A stretch of DNA of 64,000 nt from Streptomyces laurentii (lineage in GTDB: Bacteria > Actinomycetota > Actinomycetes > Streptomycetales > Streptomycetaceae), in the NCBI GenBank assembly GCA_002355495.1, contig AP017424.1, forward strand, positions 1,116,001 through 1,180,000, written 5' to 3'. The position numbers were made by a program, and so were the translations under genes. Numbering within the stretch: position 1 is the stretch's first letter; each line of letters opens with the position of its first letter. This document shows, in pieces, positions 34,317-42,983 of this stretch. Below the pieces are notes generated by a model, which saw nothing but the letters and a program-made list of their open reading frames with translations, was not told where the DNA came from and did not search any database.

Positions 34317-34366
34317 AGTAAAGCATGCGCACGTGCGAACGAAAGGGGGTGTCCGAATAGCGGACA
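34317..34366 (-). promoter_or_regulatory. candidate promoter and palindromic operator of metNIQ
   Basis: On the minus strand TTTACT (34317-34322) is a plausible -10 box ending seven bases before the leader ATG. The perfect palindrome TGTCCG-N5-CGGACA occupies 34350-34366, just upstream of the -35 position. This fits an activator or repressor site. The -35 sequence itself is weak. Confidence 0.45.
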
Positions 34367-34715
34367 TGGCTGAGATGCGCGCTGAGATACGAGCGGTCCG
34401 AAGCACCCGCCCGTCGCGCCCGCGCCTCCGGGCCGCGGCACCTCGCGTACGTCCTGGGTGTGACCTGGGCCGAGGCCCCGGCGCGGGCGGTCCGCGCCAC
34501 CCGTACGAGAGGGACGCCGGCGGAACCCTGCGGAGTGCCGTGCCGGGGTGCCGCGCGGCGCATTGTGTCCAAGGCCACGCCGGTGCCGCGTAGCGCGGAA
34601 GGGCGGGGCCCCGCACGCCCGTTCCCGGGCTCGTACGCGTACGGAACGGGATCCGGCACCGCGCGGGACGGGGCCGCGCGCGGCGGGCGGTTCCGCCCGT
34701 AATACCCTCGGGCCC
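34367..34715. other. intergenic region upstream of the metN leader and a membrane-protein gene
   Basis: No gene is supported here. The right end holds TAATAC at 34700-34705, eleven bases before ATG 34716, which could be the -10 box of a nearly leaderless transcript for the membrane protein. The left end holds the direct repeat GGCTGAGATG and GCTGAGATAC near 34368-34391. Confidence 0.4.
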
Positions 34716-35078
34716 ATGCTTGACGCCCTGACGGTCGCGGTCTCGGCCGCCGCGCTCGCCCTCGCCGCCTGGTGCGGCTTCGCCTTCTCCCGTGACCAGC
34801 CCACCAAGGACTGGCACTTCATCGGCATGGCCGTGGTGACCTTCCTCGCCTTGGTGCAGGTGGTGGTCGGCATCGTCCAGCTGACCCGCGGCGAGAAGGC
34901 CGACGAGGGCACGGCGATCTTCATCGCCTATCTGCTGGGCGCGCTGTGCGCGGTGCCGGCGGCCGGCCTCATGTCGCTGACCGAGCGCAGCAAGTGGGGC
35001 TCGGCGACCGTGGCGGCGGGTGCCGTGGTGCTCGCCGTCCTCGAAGTGCGTCTCTACGACATCTGGACGGTGGGCTGA
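34716..35078 (+). CDS. small four-helix membrane protein
   Basis: The 120-residue protein has four predicted membrane helices (ALTVAVSAAALALAAWCGFAF; GMAVVTFLALVQVVVGIVQL; AIFIAYLLGALCAVPAAG; ATVAAGAVVLAVLEVRLY). It lacks a recognisable family. Two bases separate its stop from the next ATG, and both products are small membrane proteins, so they probably act together. The start has no ribosome binding site. Confidence 0.8.
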   Translation: MLDALTVAVSAAALALAAWCGFAFSRDQPTKDWHFIGMAVVTFLALVQVVVGIVQLTRGEKADEGTAIFIAYLLGALCAVPAAGLMSLTERSKWGSATVAAGAVVLAVLEVRLYDIWTVG

Positions 35079-35080
35079 TC

Positions 35081-35551
35081 ATGACCGCGACCGAGAACGG
35101 CACCCCGGCCGCGACGGGGACCGACACCGAGGCCGGAGCCGCCGAGGCCCCGGCCAAGGCCCGGCTGATCTCGGGCCCGGGCCTGGTGGTCGTCTGGCTG
35201 TACGGCGTGATGTCGGTGGGCGCGGTGTCCCGCTCGATCTACCAGATCGCCACCGAGTTCGACCGCGCCCCGCTCCCCTACGCCCTGTCGGCCGTGGCCG
35301 CGGTGGTCTACGCGTTCATCACGTACACGCTGGTCCGCGGCGGCGAGACGGCCCGCAAGGCGGCGCTGGTGTGCTGCGCCGCCGAGCTCGCGGGCGTGCT
35401 GATCGTCGGCACCTGGACGCTCATCGAGCCCTCGGCCTTCCCGGACGCGACGGTCTGGTCGCAGTACGGCTACGGCTACGTCTTCATCCCGATCCTGCTG
35501 CCGCTCACCGGCATCTGGTGGCTGCGCGCGAACCGTACCGCCCAGGCGTAG
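35081..35551 (+). CDS. membrane protein paired with the preceding gene
   Basis: The 156-residue protein starts with ~30 hydrophilic, Thr/Ala/Glu-rich residues, then four helices (LVVVWLYGVMSVGAV; LSAVAAVVYAFITYTLV; AALVCCAAELAGVLIVGTWTL; YVFIPILLPLTGIWWL). This topology matches its upstream neighbour in size, suggesting a heteromeric pair. A vicinal CC lies inside helix three. No family is recognised. Confidence 0.8.
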   Translation: MTATENGTPAATGTDTEAGAAEAPAKARLISGPGLVVVWLYGVMSVGAVSRSIYQIATEFDRAPLPYALSAVAAVVYAFITYTLVRGGETARKAALVCCAAELAGVLIVGTWTLIEPSAFPDATVWSQYGYGYVFIPILLPLTGIWWLRANRTAQA

Positions 35552-35576
35552 AACCCCCCGCCTTCTCGGCCCCTTC

Positions 35577-36575
35577 TCATCCGCCGTGCTCCGCGGCGAA
35601 GGCGAGGAGCACCGCGGCGGTGCGTGGCGGGTCCTCCATGTTCGGCGAGTGCCCGAGTCCGGACAGCGTCTCGACGCGCGCGCCGGGGACGACGTGATAG
35701 TCGTCGGCGGACGTGGGGCGCCATCTCCGGTCCCCCGCGCCGAAGATCACCAGGAGGGGCTTGCCGAGCGGCTTCAGCCGCTCGGGCACCGGTCGCTCCG
35801 TCAGATAGTCCTCGACGGCCCGGCTGGTCGCGGTGAACGCGTGGTAGGTCATGCCGCGTACGTCGTCCACCACGGCCTGCGGCGCCTCGAAGCCGGGACG
35901 GCTGAACGCGGTGCTCGCGGCCTCACGGATCAGACCGTCGGTCCGCAGCCGCCACAGCAGCTGTCCCAGCACCGGTGTGAACAGGAGATTCCCGACGGCC
36001 CCCTCCGAGACGAAGGCGTCCAGGCGGGGGCCGGTGCCGATGAGCGCGAGGGCGGTCACCAGGCCGGGACGCTGTTCGGCGAGGGCGGTGGCGACCGAAC
36101 CGCCGGTGGAGTGGCCGATCAGCGTCGCGCTCCGGACGCCGAGCCGGTCCAGTGCCGCGCCGACCCGGCGCCCCTGGTCGGGGATCGTGTAGCCGCCGCC
36201 GGCCGGTTTGGCCGAACGGCCGTGCCCGAGCAGGTCGATCCGGATGACCCGGTGCGACCCGGCCAGCAGCGGGACCAGCGCGTCCCAGGACCGGGTCGAG
36301 GCGGCGAACCCGTGGATCAGGACGAGGGCCGGGGCGTCCCGGGGCCCGTCCTCTCGTACGTGGATGTTCCCGCCGTCCAGGGAGAGCATCGACCCGCCGG
36401 ACTCCCGTCCGGTGCCGTCCGCTCCGGCGCTCTGCCGTGACACCACCGCCGCGTTGCCCAGCAGCAGCCCGGCGACGGCGAGGGAGGCGGCCAGGGCGAG
36501 GGTCTGCCGTCTCCCCCACCGCCGCTTCCGTCCCTCGGCGCGGGTCCGTTCCGTGGTCTTCGTCGGCTTCGTCAT
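35577..36575 (-). CDS. secreted or anchored alpha/beta hydrolase
   Basis: The 332-residue protein has a basic N-terminus (GRKRRWGRRQTL) and one hydrophobic helix (ALAASLAVAGLLLGNAA), so it is exported or membrane-anchored. The alpha/beta hydrolase domain contains the oxyanion HGF in LVLIHGFAASTRSW, nucleophile elbow GHSTGG, and the catalytic histidine in LSGLGHSPNMEDP; the acid is probably the Asp in FGAGDRRW. The substrate is unknown. It is divergent from an AraC-type regulator with 78 bases between the starts, so it may be that regulator's target. Confidence 0.9.
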   Translation of the reverse strand: MTKPTKTTERTRAEGRKRRWGRRQTLALAASLAVAGLLLGNAAVVSRQSAGADGTGRESGGSMLSLDGGNIHVREDGPRDAPALVLIHGFAASTRSWDALVPLLAGSHRVIRIDLLGHGRSAKPAGGGYTIPDQGRRVGAALDRLGVRSATLIGHSTGGSVATALAEQRPGLVTALALIGTGPRLDAFVSEGAVGNLLFTPVLGQLLWRLRTDGLIREAASTAFSRPGFEAPQAVVDDVRGMTYHAFTATSRAVEDYLTERPVPERLKPLGKPLLVIFGAGDRRWRPTSADDYHVVPGARVETLSGLGHSPNMEDPPRTAAVLLAFAAEHGG

Positions 36576-36653
36576 GAGACCACCGTCGCGGCCGGGGCCC
36601 GGCCCCGTCTTGAACGAATGTTCCCCTCCCGGCCGGGCTCGTACGATGAAGGC

Positions 36654-37577
36654 ATGCGGCCCGTCGACCCCGAGCGCGATCCCACCGCCGTGTGGAAGGT
36701 CGAGTGCCCGACGCGCCCCAGCCGGATGCCCGGCGTCCGGATGGCGGGATTCCGTGACAACGGTACGGGCCTGGCGGCGGCCGGCCACCGGGTGGTGCCG
36801 CATCCCGACGTCACCCTCTTCCTGGAGTTCGGTGCCCGCGCTCCCCTCATGGAGGACACGGCGGGGCGGCAGCGCCGGGAGAGCCTCCTCGCCGGGCCGG
36901 GGCTCGGTTCCGGCGGGGCCCTGTGGGTACGCGGCGAGGATCTGGAGTGCGTCCAGGTACGGCTGTCCCCGCCGGTCGCGGGCGTGGTCCTGGGCGTCTC
37001 GCCCGGCGACTTGGACGGCGCCCCGGTGCCCGTCGAGGACCTGTGGGGCCGGGAGGCGGCCCGGATCCGGGAGCGGCTGAGCGAGGCGGCCACCTGGGGC
37101 GAGCGTTTCGCGCTGACGGACGCGCTGCTCGCCCGCCGTTACGACGAGGCGGCCCGGCGGAGCCGGTCCGCGGACTCGGCCGTCGACCCCGAAGTGGCCT
37201 GGGCCTGGCACCGTATCGTCGCCGGACACGGCCTGATCCGGGTCGACGCGCTCGCGGCGGAGGTCGGCTGGAGCCGCAAGCGTCTGTGGGCCAGGTTCCA
37301 CGCGCAGATCGGACTGCCACCCAAGCGCGCCGCCACCCTGGTCCGTTTCGACCACGCCGCCCATCTGCTGACGGCCGGTGAGCCCGCGGCCCGGGTGGCG
37401 GCCGACGCCGGCTTCGCCGACCAGTCCCATCTGCACCGGGACGTCATGGCGTTCGCGGGAGTGACCCCGACTGCCGTGGCCGGCGAACCCTGGCTGACGG
37501 TCGACGACCTCGCCTGGCCCAACGGCGGAGCATCGTCGGAAAGCCCGGCGCGACCGGGCCGTACCGACCCTGGGTGA
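36654..37577 (+). CDS. AraC-family transcription regulator
   Basis: The 307-residue protein ends with two helix-turn-helix units of the AraC type: GLIRVDALAAEVGWSRKRLWARFHAQIGLPPKRAATLVRFDHAAHLL and then ARVAADAGFADQSHLHRDVMAFAGVTPTA. The N-terminal ~160 residues form a beta-rich sensing domain. It stands divergent to the hydrolase gene, the usual arrangement for a local regulator. Confidence 0.92.
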   Translation: MRPVDPERDPTAVWKVECPTRPSRMPGVRMAGFRDNGTGLAAAGHRVVPHPDVTLFLEFGARAPLMEDTAGRQRRESLLAGPGLGSGGALWVRGEDLECVQVRLSPPVAGVVLGVSPGDLDGAPVPVEDLWGREAARIRERLSEAATWGERFALTDALLARRYDEAARRSRSADSAVDPEVAWAWHRIVAGHGLIRVDALAAEVGWSRKRLWARFHAQIGLPPKRAATLVRFDHAAHLLTAGEPAARVAADAGFADQSHLHRDVMAFAGVTPTAVAGEPWLTVDDLAWPNGGASSESPARPGRTDPG

Positions 37578-37823
37578 GCCGGTACGAGGCGCTGTGCCGC
37601 CTCGACGCGGTCGGCGGCGCCGCTCCTTCGGATACGGGCGGCCGGCCCCGCGAGTGCCGGCGCGCGCCCCGGATTCCGCGGCATGGACCGATCCCCCACC
37701 GCGCGTTCCGGCGACGCGCGGCGCGGGGGTGTCGGCGCTACCGTGAAACCGGAAGTCGCTGTCCGGCGGTGCGTCCCCGATCCCTCGGCGGGACGCCGCC
37801 CTCACACCCCCTCAGGAGAGGCC

Positions 37824-38033
37824 GTGGCTACAGGCAAGGTCAAGTGGTTCAACGCCGAGAAGGGCTTCGGCTTCATCGAGCAGGTCGACGGCGGCGCCGA
37901 CGTCTTCGTCCACTTCTCGGCGATCGAGGCGGGCCCGGGCTCGTACCGCTCCCTGGAGGAGAACCAGCCGGTGGAGTACGACGTCACCCAGGGCCAGAAG
38001 GGCCTGCAGGCCGAGAACGTCAGGCCGCTCTGA
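37824..38033 (+). CDS. cold-shock domain protein
   Basis: The 69-residue protein is a single cold-shock domain with RNP1 (KGFGFI) and RNP2 (DVFVHF), which binds single-stranded RNA and DNA. It starts at GTG 37824 with AGGAGAGG five bases upstream. The sequence differs from the main Streptomyces SC7.0-like proteins in EQVDGGADV and AGPGSYRSL. The preceding 246 bases hold no gene and probably the promoter and leader. Confidence 0.97.
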   Translation: MATGKVKWFNAEKGFGFIEQVDGGADVFVHFSAIEAGPGSYRSLEENQPVEYDVTQGQKGLQAENVRPL

Positions 38034-38066
38034 GCATCCCGTTACCGCGAAGCTTGGGAGGACGCG

Positions 38067-38285
38067 ATGACCCACCGGCATACCTTGAGCGTGCTCGACT
38101 GGCACGACGACGGGTCCTCCACCTCGTCCGTCTGGGTGGTCAGCGCCGATGAACGCGAACGCGTCAGGGATTTCCTGGGCCGCGGCCCGGACATGGAGGG
38201 CGTCGTCACCCCGGAACAGGCGGACCAGGCGAGGACGATCACCCGGTCCTGGCTGACCTGCGCCAACGGGGACTCCCCGGCCTGA
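38067..38285 (+). CDS. small hypothetical protein downstream of the cold-shock gene
   Basis: The 72-residue protein is soluble and charged (SADERERVRDFLGRGPDMEGVVTPEQADQARTI). ATG 38067 has an excellent GGGAGG six bases upstream, and only 33 bases separate it from the cold-shock gene, so the pair is likely co-transcribed. No family recognised. Confidence 0.75.
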   Translation: MTHRHTLSVLDWHDDGSSTSSVWVVSADERERVRDFLGRGPDMEGVVTPEQADQARTITRSWLTCANGDSPA

Positions 38286-38535
38286 CGGACGACGTCACCC
38301 CCGGGCCGGCAGGCCCTGGGTGTGCCGCAACGTGTACAGCTGCCGGTGCCGGTGCACGGGTGGACCCGGGGTTCGAAGGAGTCGTCGTAGTCGAAGGTGT
38401 CGACGCGGGTCGCGACGGCTTTGCCGTCGGGTCACGAGGAGGGGCGAACCGCCGGACGCCGCTGCGGGAGCCGGACCCGCGCCCGGGCCGGGTGGTCCGG
38501 GCGCCACGGCCCGCACGACAGCACCGGCAGGAGAG

Positions 38536-39012
38536 TCACGACGGCCAGCCGACGACACCGTCGCGTACCACCAACGGCTCCGCCCGCTCGGATGCGTGGA
38601 AGCGGGTCGTCCCCAGGACGATGCCGCCGTCCGGACGCCGGTGTCCCTCGCCGGCCCGGGCCGCGAGCCGGCCGAGCAGTTCGCCGGCGCGCTCGAACTC
38701 GTCGGGGTGGAGCTCCTGCCGGCTGGTCAGCGCCCATCCGCCGCCCCCGGCGCCCTCGCGGCGGCGAAGGGCCGAGACGAGCGTGCCGCCCACCTTCCAC
38801 GCCTCGCCGCGGCGGCCCAGCAGCGGTTCGGGACAGTCGTCGACGACGGGTGCGCCGTCCTCGTCCACACGCACGCACGGGAACGCGGTCACGAGGCGAA
38901 GGCGCTCCGGCCGGGGGCCGAGTCCGAGGTGCCATCGGAGCTCGGTCAGTTCCTCCTCGGACACCGCGTCCCGCAGGTCCAGCGTGAGTGTGAACTCAAA
39001 AATGTCGGCCAT
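38536..39012 (-). CDS. hypothetical protein
   Basis: The 158-residue soluble protein begins MADIFEFTLTLDLRDAVSEEELTELRWHLGLG, continues with FPCVRVDEDGAP and a Trp/Gly segment (EGAGGGGWALTSRQELHPDEF), and ends VVRDGVVGWPS. It looks like a compact alpha/beta domain, but I cannot name a family. The start codon lies inside the left arm of a 14-bp inverted repeat at 39004-39041, so translation may be controlled. Confidence 0.72.
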   Translation of the reverse strand: MADIFEFTLTLDLRDAVSEEELTELRWHLGLGPRPERLRLVTAFPCVRVDEDGAPVVDDCPEPLLGRRGEAWKVGGTLVSALRRREGAGGGGWALTSRQELHPDEFERAGELLGRLAARAGEGHRRPDGGIVLGTTRFHASERAEPLVVRDGVVGWPS

Positions 39013-39041
39013 GACCGCGCACGCTAGCGGTCATGGCCGAC
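39004..39041. repeat. 14-bp perfect inverted repeat around a start codon
   Basis: GTCGGCCATGACCG (39004-39017) pairs perfectly with 39028-39041 over a 10-base loop. The left arm contains the start codon (39010-39012) of the minus-strand hypothetical protein. It may be the terminator of the GNAT gene upstream, an operator, or a hairpin that hides the start. Confidence 0.85.
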
Positions 39042-39063
39042 AGGGGCTCTTCTTCGGACGCCG

Positions 39064-39555
39064 CTACGCGGCCTTCTCCAGCGTCACGAGGGTCTGCGCG
39101 AGGCCGGCCTCGGCCGGCTGCGGGCCGACCTGGGCGTAACCGCGGCTGTGGTAGAGCCGCAGGCCCGCCTCGCCGCGGCGGCCGGCGGAGAGCCGGAAGC
39201 GCTTGGCGGCCGGGCCGGGCTCGGCGGCGAAGTGGCGCTCGATGGCGTCGAGGAGCCGGCCGCCGAGGCCGTGGCGGCGCATCCGCGGGTGGACGATGAG
39301 CCGGTCGATCCGTACGGTGCCGTCGGCGTCGAGCCGGCCCCGTACGGAGGCGACGATCTCCTCGCCGAGCCGGGCCACCAGACCCACGCCCTCGACGAGT
39401 TCGGCGCGCAGGGCGTCGAGCGGCTGGGTGAGCGGTTCGATCGACCAGTCCTGGTGGATCTCCGCCTCGCGCTGATAGCAGAGGTACTGCAGCTTCAGGA
39501 TCTGCTCCGCGTCACGCGTCGCGTCCGCCGCTGAGATGGTCACGCTCATGCCCAT
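39064..39555 (-). CDS. GNAT-family N-acetyltransferase
   Basis: The 163-residue protein has the GNAT core: IDRLIVHPRMRRHGLGGRLLDAIERHF (acetyl-CoA loop RRHGLGG) and LRLYHSRGYAQVG near the end. The N-terminus is ILKLQYLCYQREAEIHQDW. ATG 39555 follows GGGAGG by nine bases; ATG 39549 is the alternative. Substrate unknown. Confidence 0.92.
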   Translation of the reverse strand: MGMSVTISAADATRDAEQILKLQYLCYQREAEIHQDWSIEPLTQPLDALRAELVEGVGLVARLGEEIVASVRGRLDADGTVRIDRLIVHPRMRRHGLGGRLLDAIERHFAAEPGPAAKRFRLSAGRRGEAGLRLYHSRGYAQVGPQPAEAGLAQTLVTLEKAA

Positions 39556-39592
39556 GTGCGCATGCCTCCCGCTCACCAGTCCGAGTCCGTAT

Positions 39593-40114
39593 CTACGGCA
39601 CCCTTCCCCGGACCCCTGGGCCGGGAACCTCCGCCGCCAGCATTCTGCGCAGGCATCCCAGGCAACGGGAACGCATCGGTCCCAGACTGCCTTGTGAGAT
39701 ACCCAACGCTCCTGCGATATCGCGGTAACTGGGGTCGCCGGGATGCAGCATCGCGGTGAGCAGCCGGGGGCAGTGGCCGGGGGTGCGGCGGACGGCGGCG
39801 CGGACGGTGCGGTGGCGTTCGGCGGCGAGGGCGGAGTGCTCCGGGGACGGGGCTTCGGCGCGGACCTCGCCGCGGTACGGCAGGGTGCGGGCGTGTTCCC
39901 GGCGGGCGCGGCGGGCCTCGGCGCGTACGACGCGGCGCAGCCAGTCGGCGGGGCGCTCGGGCTCGGCCCCGCCCGCCGCGTCGCGCTCCAGGAACCGCAG
40001 CCACACGGCCTGTTCGAGGTCGGCGGCGTCGATGCCGGCGGCCGCGGCCTCGGCCCGGGACTCGGCCGCGAGCAGCGGGGTGAGGCGGGCGAGCCAGGAT
40101 GCGCGGGTGGTCAT
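39593..40114 (-). CDS. sigma-70-family (ECF-like) regulator
   Basis: The 173-residue protein has a region 2-like start (IDAADLEQAVWLRFLERDAAG, then PADWLRRVVRAEARRARREH) and a region 4 helix-turn-helix (LTAMLHPGDPSYRDIAGALGISQGSLGPMRSRCLGCLRRML) characteristic of small sigma factors. Region 2 is short and diverged from standard ECF factors, and no anti-sigma gene adjoins, so activity as a sigma factor is inferred. It is upstream of the GNAT gene on the same strand. Confidence 0.85.
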   Translation of the reverse strand: MTTRASWLARLTPLLAAESRAEAAAAGIDAADLEQAVWLRFLERDAAGGAEPERPADWLRRVVRAEARRARREHARTLPYRGEVRAEAPSPEHSALAAERHRTVRAAVRRTPGHCPRLLTAMLHPGDPSYRDIAGALGISQGSLGPMRSRCLGCLRRMLAAEVPGPGVRGRVP

Positions 40115-40267
40115 GTCCGCCACGATGCGCGGCGGGCCGGGCCCGGTTGCGGGCCCGGCCCTGATTCACCCGGTCGGAGCAGGGTGGGCGCGGGGCGGGC
40201 GGGGCGGACGACGCGGAGGTCGTACGCCCCTGCGAGCGCGCGGCGCGCGGGGCGCCGGGCGTGCGGC

Positions 40268-41488
40268 TCAGCGGTGGTGGGCCGCCGCGTAGTCCGCGGC
40301 GGCGAGCAGCGCCGTGTCCGCGTTGTCGGAGAAGATGCCGTCGATACCCGTGTCGAAGTAGCGCCGGAGCAGGCCGAAGGCGTCGCCGTACGCGGCCGGG
40401 TCGGTACCGCGGCGGTACTCGGTGGGCAGGAAGCTGTTCTCGTTGCGCATGGTGTACGGGTGCAGGATCAGGCCCGCCTTGTGCGCGTCGCGGACGAGGC
40501 TGGTCTCGGTGCCGAGCCGGCCGCTCGCGTCCCGGGGCAGGATCAGTCCCATCGTGGGACCGATGCCCTGCGCGTACGAGGCGATCTCGCGCAGGCCCTT
40601 CGGGGTGACCAGGTCGGCGACGGTGCGCGGGTCGCCGGCGGCGACGAAGTCCCAGGGCCGGGTGGCGGCGGCGTCGAGCAGCACGACGCGCGGGGAGTCG
40701 ACCAGGCGGGCGAGCCGCTGGATGCTGCCGGGCTCGAAGGACTGCAGGAAGACCGGGGAGTCGGCGCGGTGGCGACCGTACCGGCGCAGCAGCCTGGCCA
40801 GCCGCTCCTCCAGGCCAAGGCCGAGGGAGCGGAAGTAGGTGGGGTGCTTGGTCTCGACGTGCAGCCACACCTCGCGGCCGCGGCGGCGGCCCTCGTCCTC
40901 GGCCCAGCGCAGCACCTCCTCGAAGGTGGGCACGGTCCAGCGGCCGTTGTAGAGGGTGTTCTTCTGGCGGACGGCGGGGATGCGCTCGGTGGCCCGCAGG
41001 GTCTTCAGCTCGGCGAGCGTGAAGTCCTCGGTGAACCAGCCGGTGAGCGCGACGCCGTCGACGGTCTTGGTGGTCTTGCGGGAGGCGAACTCGGGGTGGT
41101 CGGCCACGTCGGTGGTGCCGGTGATGTCGTTCTCGTGGCGGCAGACCAGGTGGCCGTCCTTGGTGGGGACGAGGTCCTGCTCGACGACGTGGGCGCCCAT
41201 GTCGAGGGCGAGCTGGTAGGAGCCGAGGGTGTGTTCGGGGCGGTAGCCGCTGGCGCCGCGGTGGGCGATGACGGTGGGGTAGGGCAGCGCCCGGTAGCCG
41301 CGGCCCTTCCCGTTGCCCTGGCCCCGCTCCCGGCCCTGGTCCCCCTCGTGGCCCCGAGTGGGGGTGACGGCCGACTGGACGGCCTGGGCCGTACCGCCCG
41401 CGAGGACGGTCGAGCCGCCGAGGACGGCTGCTCCGGCCGCGCCGAGGACGGCTCGCCGGGCCGGGGTCGGGCGCTCGGGCTGGGTCAT
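40268..41488 (-). CDS. secreted glycerophosphodiester phosphodiesterase
   Basis: The 406-residue enzyme has a Tat-like signal (RRAVLGAAGAAVLGG, ending around TAQA) and the GDPD TIM-barrel with catalytic IAHRGASGYRPEHT, VEQDLVPTKDGHLVCRHEND, and LHVETKHP. It hydrolyses glycerophosphodiesters to glycerol-3-phosphate and an alcohol, typically for phosphate or carbon scavenging. A Gly/Glu/Arg-rich linker follows the signal. ATG 41488 has AAGGAG five bases upstream. It is divergent from the acyltransferase gene. No PHO box was identified. Confidence 0.95.
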   Translation of the reverse strand: MTQPERPTPARRAVLGAAGAAVLGGSTVLAGGTAQAVQSAVTPTRGHEGDQGRERGQGNGKGRGYRALPYPTVIAHRGASGYRPEHTLGSYQLALDMGAHVVEQDLVPTKDGHLVCRHENDITGTTDVADHPEFASRKTTKTVDGVALTGWFTEDFTLAELKTLRATERIPAVRQKNTLYNGRWTVPTFEEVLRWAEDEGRRRGREVWLHVETKHPTYFRSLGLGLEERLARLLRRYGRHRADSPVFLQSFEPGSIQRLARLVDSPRVVLLDAAATRPWDFVAAGDPRTVADLVTPKGLREIASYAQGIGPTMGLILPRDASGRLGTETSLVRDAHKAGLILHPYTMRNENSFLPTEYRRGTDPAAYGDAFGLLRRYFDTGIDGIFSDNADTALLAAADYAAAHHR

Positions 41489-41775
41489 GGACGCTCCTTC
41501 GGTTGGGTGTCCCGCACCTGTCAACTCTTCTCCCTGACGCTAGGCACAAACGTGCTACGCGGAGCGGATCACAGTCGAACACGACGGAAACACGAGTCGA
41601 CGTCATGGATCCGGCCACGCTGTCCGGTTCCGTTCCGTCACCCCGGCGTATGCGTCCGACCGGTGAGACCCGATGTGCGACGCGTACCGACTCGCGAGTA
41701 TCGTCCGGTCCTGCGCCACCGGCTCGGCCCGAGCCGCGGACGCGTCCGTCCACCCGCCCGGCACCGGAGGAACCG

Positions 41776-42447
41776 TTGTCCCGTCCCGCGCTCATGAAGG
41801 CCGCACTCGGTCCCGTCCTGCGCCTCATGTTCCGCCCGCGCGTCGAGGGCGCCGAGAACATCCCGGGCACCGGGCCGGTCATCCTCGCGGGCAACCACCT
41901 GACCTTCATCGACTCGATGATCATGCCGATCTGCCTGGACCGTCAGGTCTTCTTCATCGGCAAGGACGAGTACGTCACGGGCACGGGCCTGAAGGGCCGT
42001 CTCATGGCCTGGTTCTTCACCAGCGTCGGCATGATCCCGGTGGACCGGGACGGCGGACGCGGCGGTGTGGCGGCGCTGATGACGGGCCGCCGGGTGCTGG
42101 AGGAGGGCAAGATCTTCTCCATCTACCCGGAGGGCACCCGCTCCCCCGACGGCCGCCTCTACCGCGGCCGCACGGGCATCGCCCGGCTCACCCTGATGAC
42201 GGGCGCGCCCGTGGTGCCGTTCGCGATGATCGGCACCGACAAGCTCCAGCCGGGCGGCGCGGGCATGCCGCGCCCGGGCCGGGTCACGGTCCGCTTCGGC
42301 GAGCCGATGGAGTTCTCCCGTTACGAGGGCATGGACCGCGACCGGTACGTGCTGCGCGCGGTGACGGACTCGGTGATGGCGGAGGTCATGCGGCTGTCGG
42401 GCCAGGAGTACGTGGACATGTACGCCACGAAGGCGAAGGCGGCGTAA
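41776..42447 (+). CDS. 1-acyl-glycerol-3-phosphate acyltransferase
   Basis: The 223-residue enzyme has the PlsC motifs: H41-x4-D46 in GNHLTFID, then FFTSVGMIPVDRDGG, YPEGTRSPDGRLYRGRTG, and PVVPFAMIG. It adds the second acyl chain in phosphatidic acid synthesis. I place the start at TTG 41776, not at upstream codons, because GGAGG precedes it by five bases and the protein then begins MSRPALMKAALGPVLRLMFRPRVEG, a normal N-terminus for this family. The sequence upstream in the frame is Arg/Thr/Pro-rich and unlike a real protein. Confidence 0.9.
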   Translation: MSRPALMKAALGPVLRLMFRPRVEGAENIPGTGPVILAGNHLTFIDSMIMPICLDRQVFFIGKDEYVTGTGLKGRLMAWFFTSVGMIPVDRDGGRGGVAALMTGRRVLEEGKIFSIYPEGTRSPDGRLYRGRTGIARLTLMTGAPVVPFAMIGTDKLQPGGAGMPRPGRVTVRFGEPMEFSRYEGMDRDRYVLRAVTDSVMAEVMRLSGQEYVDMYATKAKAA

Positions 42448-42454
42448 CGAGGAC

Positions 42455-42898
42455 GCGTGGTCGCGCCGGCCCCGTCAGGGCCGGCGCCGGTCCGGTACGA
42501 CGCCGGTCCGGTACGACGTCCGTCTGGAGGAACCCGAAGGTGGCCAGTTCGTTCACGGTCGCCTGGAGTTCGCCGATATGGGCGCGGCCGATGCGGACGA
42601 GCTCCTCCCCCGCGGTGGCCCAGAGCGGGAAGACCGTGCGCAGGGGCGCGACGGCCCGGATGCCACCGGAACCGCCGTAGCCGACGAACGCGACCGGCTT
42701 GTAGGCCCATTCCGTGAGGTGCCAGTCGATCGCGTTCTTCAGCGCCGCCGGATAGCTGTGGTTGTACTCCGGGGTGAGCAGCACGAATCCGTCGGCGTCC
42801 GCGAGCCGGTCAGGGAGGCTGTTTTCCGTCACGCCCGCGACGCTGGGCATTCGCCCATAGGCGAACTCAAGCCGTGCGAGGCCGCCGTTCGACACCAC
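42455..42898 (-). pseudogene. remnant of an NADPH-dependent FMN reductase gene
   Basis: The minus-strand frame contains the core of an SsuE-like flavin reductase (DGFVLLTPEYNHSYPAALKNAIDWHLTEWAYKPVAFVGYGGSGGIRAV, residues ~36-85), but the first ~60 residues with the flavin-binding GSTRxxR loop are missing, and the sequence before TPEYNH (MVSNGGLARLEFAYGRMPSVAGV) is unrelated. The C-terminal part (GEELVRIGRAHIGELQATVNELATFGF) also does not fit this family. A 16-bp perfect tandem duplication lies at 42485-42516. I read this as a decayed, possibly chimeric gene. Confidence 0.7.
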
Positions 42899-42983
42899 GG
42901 TTCCCGGTCCTCAGGGCCGTACGCCGGGAGCCCCGTACGGAAGGGTCCGTACGGGGCTCCCGGCCATGGTCCCACCCGACGCG

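Noticed and set aside
38296..38535. Short minus-strand frame (VATRVDTFDYDDSFEPRVHPC) between two hypothetical genes
   Set aside because: It has no start codon or ribosome binding site, is bounded by a stop upstream, and merges into the antisense of the 38067 gene; perhaps a remnant, but not supportable.
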